Shown here: positions 25,074-31,234 of the stretch, in pieces
Numbering within the stretch: position 1 is the stretch's first letter
Layout of the letters: every line of letters starts with the position of its first letter
From: Verrucomicrobiota bacterium
GTDB taxonomy: Bacteria; Verrucomicrobiota; Verrucomicrobiia; Opitutales; UBA953
Direction: 5' to 3'
DNA: 31,234 nucleotides
Assembly (NCBI GenBank): GCA_009924535.1
Contig: RFRI01000001.1
Span: forward strand, 1 to 31,234
Made by a program: the position numbers and the translations under genes
Notes under the pieces: model-generated
Databases searched by the model: none
What the model saw: the letters and a program-made list of their open reading frames with translations, nothing else
What the model was told of the DNA's origin: nothing

Positions 25074-25360
25074 GGGTGGGAGAGGGATTGGATGGAGCGG
25101 GCGAGGATCAAATCTTTCTCCGTAATCTGGCTGCCGGCGTCGTGGGTACAAAGCCGAAGGGTGACCGTATTCCAAATGTTATGGAATTCCGGGTGGTGGT
25201 TGAGCTGCTCCGCGACGGCTCCGACTTGGTTCATGAAGGCCAAGGCAGCCTTGAAATCCTTTAACTTATAGACCTTCAATAACTTAGCGTGTTCGACACT
25301 CCACCCATCCAGGCCCTGCAAGGCCTCTTGGATCTGAGAGGAGGTCAAAGCTGCGCTCAT
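25070..25360 (-). CDS. phhB: Pterin-4a-carbinolamine dehydratase
   Basis: The 96-residue protein is a PCD/DCoH-family dehydratase, which recycles the tetrahydrobiopterin carbinolamine made by aromatic amino acid hydroxylases. The active-site signature is present: AEQLNHHPEFHNIWNTVTLRL followed by THDAGSQITEKD. The length is normal. No aromatic hydroxylase (phhA) is near, so another role, as suggested for orphan PCDs in molybdopterin or pterin metabolism, is possible. It is coupled to the UDG-like gene by a GTGA overlap. Base usage is visibly less GC-rich than the surrounding genes. Confidence 0.93.
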   Translation of the reverse strand: MSAALTSSQIQEALQGLDGWSVEHAKLLKVYKLKDFKAALAFMNQVGAVAEQLNHHPEFHNIWNTVTLRLCTHDAGSQITEKDLILARSIQSLSHP

Positions 25361-25395
25361 GAAAATAGCCTCTTTCGGCCCGCTAACGGAGTCAA
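25361..25395 (-). promoter_or_regulatory. Candidate promoter of phhB-UDG
   Basis: On the minus strand TTGACT (25390-25395) lies 29 nt before the phhB ATG, the same distance as at other starts. The -10 position reads only GAGGCT. An AGAGG 9-10 nt before the ATG is a possible Shine-Dalgarno if the transcript begins further upstream. Confidence 0.3.
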
Positions 25396-25431
25396 TGCAG
25401 GGCTGAGGGAACCCCCCTATTGTGAATAAAC

Positions 25432-25610
25432 TTGCCGAAGCCCTGATAAACTGACTTAAAGGTGGTCAGGTTTGTCTCGGAAAATAACCAAAGTAAGAGA
25501 CAACCCCGCAATAATCCGGTGAGTTGACGGTCGTTAAGACGGCAAATCGAAATCCGAAAGTCGGAAACGGGCAATGCGGTGTAGGTAAAACAAGCAAAAC
25601 AAAAGATAAT
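25432..25610 (+). promoter_or_regulatory. Promoter and long leader of the RRM gene
   Basis: TTGCCG (25432-25437), 17 nt and CTTAAA (25455-25460) form a candidate promoter that would give a leader of about 140 nt. The leader is A-rich, has no Shine-Dalgarno and holds a hairpin at its 5' end. This is the only gene here with a clearly long leader. Glycine-rich RNA-binding proteins are often cold-induced and self-regulated, so leader control is plausible. Confidence 0.35.
25472..25503 (+). promoter_or_regulatory. Stem-loop near the 5' end of the RRM leader
   Basis: TTGTCTC (25472-25478) and GAGACAA (25497-25503) are perfect inverted repeats with an 18-nt A-rich loop. No T-tract follows, so it is not a terminator. 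It may be an mRNA 5' structure or a protein-binding site. Confidence 0.4.
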
Positions 25611-26069
25611 ATGGAAAACAAACTGTTCGTGGGCAACTTGCCCTGGGCCGCAACCGAATCCGACATCCGTGCTCACTTCTCCCAAGGCGGCGAAGTGGTG
25701 TCCGTGGAAGTCATGATGGACAAGTTCACGGGTCGCCCTCGTGGCTTCGCCTTCGTGACCATGGCCAATGCTCAGGCTGCTCAGGATGCGATCGCTAAGA
25801 CCGAAAACATCGATTTCATGGGTCGTCCCCTGAAGGTCAATGTCGCTCGTCCTCGCGAAGAACGCCCGTCCTTCGGTGGTGACCGTCCCCGCTCCGGCGG
25901 CTTCGGCGGCGACCGTCCCCGCTCCGGCGGCTTCGGCGGTGGAGATCGCGGCGGCTTCGGCGGCGGCGGCTCTCGCGGCGGCTTCGGCGGCGGCGGCTCT
26001 CGTGGCGGCTTCGGCGGCGGCGAACGTCGCTCCGGCGGCTTCGGCGGCGGCGACCGCGGCGGCTACTAA
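25611..26069 (+). CDS. Glycine-rich RRM RNA-binding protein
   Basis: The 152-residue protein has one RNA recognition motif (about 4-80) with RNP2 LFVGNL (5-10) and RNP1 RGFAFVTM (44-51). A low-complexity tail (about 85-152) follows, built from SGGFGGDRPR and RGGFGGGGS units, that is, RGG-box-like. Such proteins occur in cyanobacteria and some other bacteria and resemble plant glycine-rich RNA-binding proteins; several are cold-induced RNA chaperones. The ATG at 25611 is chosen because the RRM begins directly after it; upstream in-frame sequence is leader-like. The codons are less GC-biased in the RRM half, as in highly expressed genes. A strong terminator follows, so it is monocistronic. Confidence 0.95.
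   Translation: MENKLFVGNLPWAATESDIRAHFSQGGEVVSVEVMMDKFTGRPRGFAFVTMANAQAAQDAIAKTENIDFMGRPLKVNVARPREERPSFGGDRPRSGGFGGDRPRSGGFGGGDRGGFGGGGSRGGFGGGGSRGGFGGGERRSGGFGGGDRGGY
25871..26066 (+). repeat. Tandem repeats encoding the glycine-rich tail
   Basis: A 30-bp unit (25871-25900, 25901-25930) repeats with two differences and encodes FGGDRPRSGG. A 27-bp unit (25955-25981, 25982-26008) repeats with one difference. Further partial copies follow. The near identity suggests recent slippage, so tail length may vary between strains. Confidence 0.85.
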
Positions 26070-26091
26070 TCCTCGGATTAACAACCTCCTC

Positions 26092-26117
26092 AAGGGCGCC
26101 TTTCGGCGCCCTTTTTT
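26092..26117 (+). terminator. Rho-independent terminator of the RRM gene
   Basis: Stem GGGCGCC (26094-26100) pairs with GGCGCCC (26105-26111) across a TTTC loop, with two flanking A-T pairs and a run of six T (26112-26117). It lies 23 nt after the stop codon. Confidence 0.92.
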
Positions 26118-26169
26118 GTGCCCGGAGAAGTCAAAAACCTGCTGATTCCTAGGAAAACAGGCAATCCGC

Positions 26170-26208
26170 TTGTCCCCTGCCGACCAGCGGACTTAATGCC
26201 GGACCGTC
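26170..26208 (+). promoter_or_regulatory. Candidate promoter of the 26209 gene
   Basis: TTGTCC (26170-26175), a 16-nt spacer, CTTAAT (26192-26197; 4/6) and 11 nt precede the ATG. The transcript would have a leader of only a few nucleotides. Confidence 0.35.
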
Positions 26209-27213
26209 ATGCGCTTCCTGCTCGCCGCCCTCTTCCTTTCCCTCTCCTTCGGCTCGGCCCAAGCCGCCCTGAACACCGACAGCCTCCCCGCCGGCGCGGT
26301 CGGACTGGTGGCTTTCGACATCGCGGCCTTCCGCGCCTCCAAGGTCGGCCAAGCGGTCGAGAAGCTCGCCGGTCTGAAGACGAAAGACCTCGAAGCCTCC
26401 CGCAAGCTCAGCGAGCAGCTCGGCATCGACTCCAAGAAAGACCTGCAGGACCTCGTCGTCGCGATCTACCCCGGCCCTGACGGCAAGGTCGCCGAGAAGA
26501 ACGCTTCCGGTGTCGTGCTGATCCGCGGCCAGTTCCTGCCCGCGACCATCGACGCCTTCGGGTCGAAGAACGGCATCGCCGCGAAGACCGTCGGCAAGCA
26601 CAAGGCCTGGGAAGCGAGCACGTTCATCGAGAAACTTTCCGGCGAAAAACCCAAGGACAACGCGAAGGACGCCTATGTCGTCGCCCACTCGGCGAGCCTC
26701 GTGATCATCGCCAGCGAGGAATACCTCGAACGCGCCCTCGCCGCGGCCGACCGACACGAGCAGTCCGCGCAGCTCCCCGCCGCGGTGGCGTCCAAGTTCG
26801 CCGCCGCCCAGCAAGGCTGGTGCTACCTCTACGCCGATGCGTCGAAGATGCAGAACGCGAAGGAAGAAGTCGGCGCCGAAGACATCTCCCTGGTGATCGG
26901 GGAAAACGCCACCGACCTCCAGCTCGCGATCGCCGCGGGCTTCGTGACCGCCGAGAAGGCCGCGACGATGCGCAAGCAGATCAAAGGACTGCAGGCGTTC
27001 GCGATGATCGGGCTGTCGAACGACGATGGTAAAAACGCCGAGGAGAAAGCGAACCTCGCGCTGCTTTCGGAACTGGTGCAGAAGATCCGCATCGGCGGCG
27101 AAGGCAAGCGGGCGACGCTCGACCTCGACTACCCGGCCGACAAGGCCGTGCAGGCGATCTCGAAGGTGATCGAGAAAGCCCAGAAGGCTCCCGACGCTCC
27201 GTCCGCCAAGTAA
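26209..27213 (+). CDS. Exported protein of unknown function
   Basis: I do not recognise this 334-residue protein. It has a clear signal peptide (MRFLLAALFLSLSFGSAQA, cleavage near 19/20) and then a soluble, mostly alpha/beta-looking chain rich in Ala, Lys and Glu. Features include LPAGAVGLVAFDIAAFRASKVGQ near the mature start, a possible duplicated layout (a strand-rich VVLIRGQF part, then VVAHSASLVIIASEEYLERAL), and KATLDLDYPAD-like ends. This resembles periplasmic unknowns seen in Planctomycetota and Verrucomicrobiota with a DUF3352-like feel, but I cannot confirm that. It is followed after 5 nt by another exported unknown, so the two probably act together. Confidence 0.7.
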   Translation: MRFLLAALFLSLSFGSAQAALNTDSLPAGAVGLVAFDIAAFRASKVGQAVEKLAGLKTKDLEASRKLSEQLGIDSKKDLQDLVVAIYPGPDGKVAEKNASGVVLIRGQFLPATIDAFGSKNGIAAKTVGKHKAWEASTFIEKLSGEKPKDNAKDAYVVAHSASLVIIASEEYLERALAAADRHEQSAQLPAAVASKFAAAQQGWCYLYADASKMQNAKEEVGAEDISLVIGENATDLQLAIAAGFVTAEKAATMRKQIKGLQAFAMIGLSNDDGKNAEEKANLALLSELVQKIRIGGEGKRATLDLDYPADKAVQAISKVIEKAQKAPDAPSAK

Positions 27214-27218
27214 AGGCC

Positions 27219-27947
27219 ATGCGACGTCCGTGGCTGCTGCTCGCCTCCCTCGCGATGGCGAGCGGGCTCGCTTGGCGGTGGCTCGACCCGGCGGACCTCC
27301 GTCTCCGCATGGATCCGCGCAGCCGCGAAATCGCGCTGATCGTGCCCGCCGAAACCGTCGGTCGCCGCACCGCCGCCGCGGTGCTCCAGTCTTTGCCGGA
27401 ACTCGCCGCCCCGGAACAACGGACCGCCCTGCGCGCGCAGCTGGCGAGCCCCTCCGTGAATTCGGCCCAGCGCGTCACCCTAGGCTTCGTCCCGGGAGAA
27501 CCTGCCGCGCTCAGCCTGGATACCCCGGACGTCGCCGAAGGAGGGAAAATCGTCCCGGGCCTCGCCCGCGTGCAGTTACGAGGCGTCCCACACGGCTACC
27601 TGCTCGTGCACGCCGACCCCGCGTCCGGCCTGCTGGAGGCCGCTTCTCGCCGGCGCTGGCTCGGCCGCGCGCTCATCGAAGCCGGCGCCCAGGCCGAGAC
27701 CGCCACCATCGCGGTCGGCGAAAGCGACGACGGCGCTTTCCTTGTCGCGACGATCGCGTTCGCGTACCGCACCGGCGAGGAAGCCGAAGACGCGCTCGTC
27801 CGCCTGACGGAAAAGCAAGGCGACTACGAAGCGCTCGGTTTCGCCGCGCGACCCGGCACGGACCGCATCACGCGGCGCACCAAGCTGCTCGTCGTCCGCC
27901 TCGACATCGAGACGGACCTCGTGCTGCAAGGCCTGCGTCGACGCTGA
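27219..27947 (+). CDS. Membrane-anchored or exported protein of unknown function
   Basis: This is a 242-residue protein with an N-terminal hydrophobic stretch (about 4-19, PWLLLASLAMASGLAW) after two Arg, which may be a signal peptide or a signal anchor. The rest is soluble: VPAETVGRRTAAAVLQSLPEL, VTLGFVPGEPAALSL, HGYLLVHADPASGLLEAASRRRWLGRAL and a C-terminal KLLVVRLDIETDLVLQGL. No catalytic motif is recognised. It starts 5 nt after the previous gene and is very likely co-transcribed with it. It ends 3 nt before the convergent hisI stop. Confidence 0.68.
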   Translation: MRRPWLLLASLAMASGLAWRWLDPADLRLRMDPRSREIALIVPAETVGRRTAAAVLQSLPELAAPEQRTALRAQLASPSVNSAQRVTLGFVPGEPAALSLDTPDVAEGGKIVPGLARVQLRGVPHGYLLVHADPASGLLEAASRRRWLGRALIEAGAQAETATIAVGESDDGAFLVATIAFAYRTGEEAEDALVRLTEKQGDYEALGFAARPGTDRITRRTKLLVVRLDIETDLVLQGLRRR

Positions 27948-27950
27948 GGC

Positions 27951-28358
27951 TCAGGCCTTCTCCAGCGAACCGTCGGCCTTGAGGCGACGGTAGTAGCAAC
28001 CCGGACGGGCCTTGCCGTTCTCCTTCGTGTGGCAGGCGCCTTGGCCGGCCGGACGGACCTTGTAGAGGATCGAGTTCTGCTCGCAGTTGACGCGGACCTC
28101 GAGGAGCTCGAGGAAGTCGCCGGAGGTCAGGCCCTTGATCCAAAGTTCATTACGAGAAGTGCTCCAGAAAGTGGCCTTCTTCTCGCGAAGGGCGGTCTGC
28201 AAGGCCAGCTCGTTGACGTAACCGAGGATCAGGACTTCGCCAGTCTGGGCGTCCTGGGCGACGGCCGGAATGACATCGGCCTGTCCGGAAGCGATTTTAC
28301 GCAGTTTTCCGAAGTCGAGTCGCAGGGCCAGGCCTTCTTCGAGTTCTTTGTCGGACAT
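27951..28358 (-). CDS. hisI: Phosphoribosyl-AMP cyclohydrolase
   Basis: HisI opens the adenine ring of PR-AMP in histidine synthesis. The 135-residue protein is a stand-alone cyclohydrolase without the HisE domain. Family stretches are IPAVAQDAQTGEVLILGYVNELAL (30-53), WSTSRNELWIKGLTSG (65-80) and GACHTK (108-112). The three zinc cysteines are present (Cys92, Cys109, Cys121). The magnesium-binding DCDxD motif reads NCEQN (91-95), so all three usual aspartates are replaced; this may be a lineage form. No other his gene is adjacent. It is divergent from tkt. Confidence 0.92.
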   Translation of the reverse strand: MSDKELEEGLALRLDFGKLRKIASGQADVIPAVAQDAQTGEVLILGYVNELALQTALREKKATFWSTSRNELWIKGLTSGDFLELLEVRVNCEQNSILYKVRPAGQGACHTKENGKARPGCYYRRLKADGSLEKA

Positions 28359-28393
28359 GTGTCCGTTTTGAAGGGGTTTGATGGCTCATTCAA
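28359..28393 (-). promoter_or_regulatory. Candidate leaderless promoter of hisI
   Basis: On the minus strand TTGAAT (28388-28393; 4/6), a 16-nt spacer, TCAAAA (28366-28371) and 7 nt lead to the ATG at 28358. Confidence 0.38.
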
Positions 28394-28434
28394 GGCTGGA
28401 AACCCCACCCGTTTATCCCTTACGGATTAGGCCT

Positions 28435-30287
<1,853 letters not shown>

Positions 30288-30308
30288 GCGTCCTGACCGA
30301 CGCTGACC

Positions 30309-30346
30309 GAAGACCGGCGGCCGCCTGGCCGCCGGTCTTCTTGTTT
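30309..30346 (+). terminator. Strong rho-independent terminator after tkt
   Basis: A perfect 14-bp stem, 30309-30322 with 30327-30340 (GAAGACCGGCGGCC and its complement), has a GCCT loop and TTGTTT after it. It lies 21 nt past the tkt stop. On the minus strand there is no T-tract, so it serves mainly tkt. Confidence 0.88.
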
Positions 30347-30354
30347 CCAGAGGC

Positions 30355-31234
30355 TCACTTCACCTCGCGCAGATCCGTCAGGGCGATCCGGAAGAGGTCG
30401 CCTTGCTCAGACCCGAGGAGAAGATGGCCGGCATCGATCCAAGAACAGCCTTCGACCTGGAAAGAGAGGATCGGCGGCGCGATCGGGGCATACCGGGCGG
30501 GTTGATGGAAGAAATCTTCGCCCACGGCCGGGACGTCGAACACCCAGACATTGCGATAAGTCAGGATGGCGAGCCGCCTGAGGTCCGGCGACAGGCAAGC
30601 ATCGGTCACCATGCCGCCGATATCGAAACGCGCCAGCTTGGTCAGGATGGCACGATCGCCAGTTGCGGGAATCTCCGCGCGCCAGAGGTCGGTCAGGGTG
30701 TCTCGTCGATGCTTGGTGAGCAGGTAGAGTTTGCCGCGGAGCAGGAACATCGCCTCGCAGTCGTGCGCAAGCTCCGGGTCCGGGAAGGCCGCCTGATCGG
30801 GCCAGATGAAGGCGATCTTGCGTACTTCCGTGACTTCGGTGGCGCCGATCGCGGGCTCCTTGAACAGCAGCAGGGACAGTTCTTTGCGGCGGGAGACGTT
30901 ATTGCCCACGTCGCCGACGATCATGTTGCCGGCGGCGTCCCCCGTGATCGCCTCCCAGTCGGTGTTCTTCGCACCAAGGAGAGCCACGCTGATCCAAGGA
31001 CCCTTCGACGTCGCCGGCGAACTCCCATCGGCACGGATAGGCACGATGATCGGCTTGTTGCCAGAGTCGGACAAGGTCCAGAAGACGCCCGGCTGGGAAG
31101 GACTCGCCCAGAGAGCGGAACATTCCGGGACGACCTTGAGGTTCAGCTTGCCCGTGCTCTTCAACTCAAGAGACGGCATCTCCGGCACGACGCGACGGAC
31201 GACCTCGGGCTCCGCGCCCAAGCCGACGAAGGCC
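30355..31234 (-). CDS. Exported protein of unknown function, probably beta-propeller (5' end outside window)
   Basis: The frame is open to the window edge, and the first visible residues (AFVGLGAEPEV) look like the end of a signal peptide, so the gene probably starts beyond 31234; an internal TTG at 31221 is not a convincing start. The visible part, about 290 residues, has repeated strand-rich units such as WTLSDSGNKPIIVPI, WEAITGDAAGNMIVGDVGNN, DCEAMFLLRGKLYLLTKHR, LSPDLRRLAILTYRNVWVFDV and WIDAGHLLLGSEQGDLFRI. These suggest a beta-propeller, perhaps of the SdiA-regulated or esterase-like-phytase type. Its substrate and role are unknown. It ends 9 nt past the tkt terminator. Confidence 0.65.
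   Translation of the reverse strand, partial: AFVGLGAEPEVVRRVVPEMPSLELKSTGKLNLKVVPECSALWASPSQPGVFWTLSDSGNKPIIVPIRADGSSPATSKGPWISVALLGAKNTDWEAITGDAAGNMIVGDVGNNVSRRKELSLLLFKEPAIGATEVTEVRKIAFIWPDQAAFPDPELAHDCEAMFLLRGKLYLLTKHRRDTLTDLWRAEIPATGDRAILTKLARFDIGGMVTDACLSPDLRRLAILTYRNVWVFDVPAVGEDFFHQPARYAPIAPPILSFQVEGCSWIDAGHLLLGSEQGDLFRIALTDLREVK

Noticed and set aside
25871..26066. Repeat array resembling CRISPR
   Set aside because: The repeats are contiguous, without spacers, and encode the in-frame glycine-rich tail of the RRM protein.

Overview
This window is high-GC, densely packed chromosomal DNA from a Gram-negative bacterium. The Gram-negative call rests on an apolipoprotein N-acyltransferase and a LolCD-type lipoprotein exporter. 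The gene set (lysS-lolC-lolD, a bacterial-type argA, nuoJKLMN, thyA-folA) and the protein flavour suggest Verrucomicrobiota, perhaps the Opitutae; that placement is my inference, not a proof. Almost every gene is housekeeping. I see no prophage, transposon, CRISPR array, rRNA or tRNA.

Layout, left to right. 1-4425 (+): the 3' part of secA, overlapped by lnt, then a secreted protein with two retropepsin-like halves. 4432-5190 (-): an acidic protein of unknown function. 5301-6547 (+): pyrD and a tiny two-helix membrane protein. 6565-7110 (-): a secreted SOUL-family protein. 7202-10787 (+): a DUF502 membrane protein, a recO-like gene and a PD-(D/E)XK nuclease/XPD-like helicase fusion. 10788-14856 (-): an NfsB-like nitroreductase, then lolD, lolC and lysS (transcribed lysS>lolC>lolD). 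14961-16281 (+): thyA-folA. 16417-21933 (+): the membrane arm of complex I, nuoJKLMN, with nuoL broken. 21930-22877 (-): a XerC/D recombinase. 22926-24251 (+): argA. 24255-25360 (-): phhB coupled to a uracil-DNA-glycosylase-like gene. 25611-26069 (+): a glycine-rich RRM protein with a long leader and a clear terminator. 26209-27947 (+): two exported unknowns. 27951-28358 (-): hisI. 28435-30287 (+): a transketolase gene, also broken. 30355-31234 (-): the 3' part of an unknown, probably exported protein.

The most interesting patterns cut across genes. (1) At eleven gene or operon starts on both strands, a -35-like hexamer (nine TTGNNN, two TTTCCN) lies 28-33 nt before the start codon, with no good Shine-Dalgarno. 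This places transcription starts almost on the ATG and suggests that leaderless mRNAs are common here. (2) nuoL and tkt each carry an internal deletion that also shifts the frame, and both deletion lengths must be 1 modulo 3. They are either real lesions or assembly errors. (3) Several conserved enzymes lack expected cofactor or catalytic residues: the helicase and UDG have no Fe-S cysteines, HisI lacks the usual Mg aspartates, NuoM lacks its TM7 lysine, and SecA lacks its C-terminal zinc motif. I found no convincing wholly new multi-gene system. The recO-like/nuclease-helicase pair and the leaderless-promoter pattern are the best leads.
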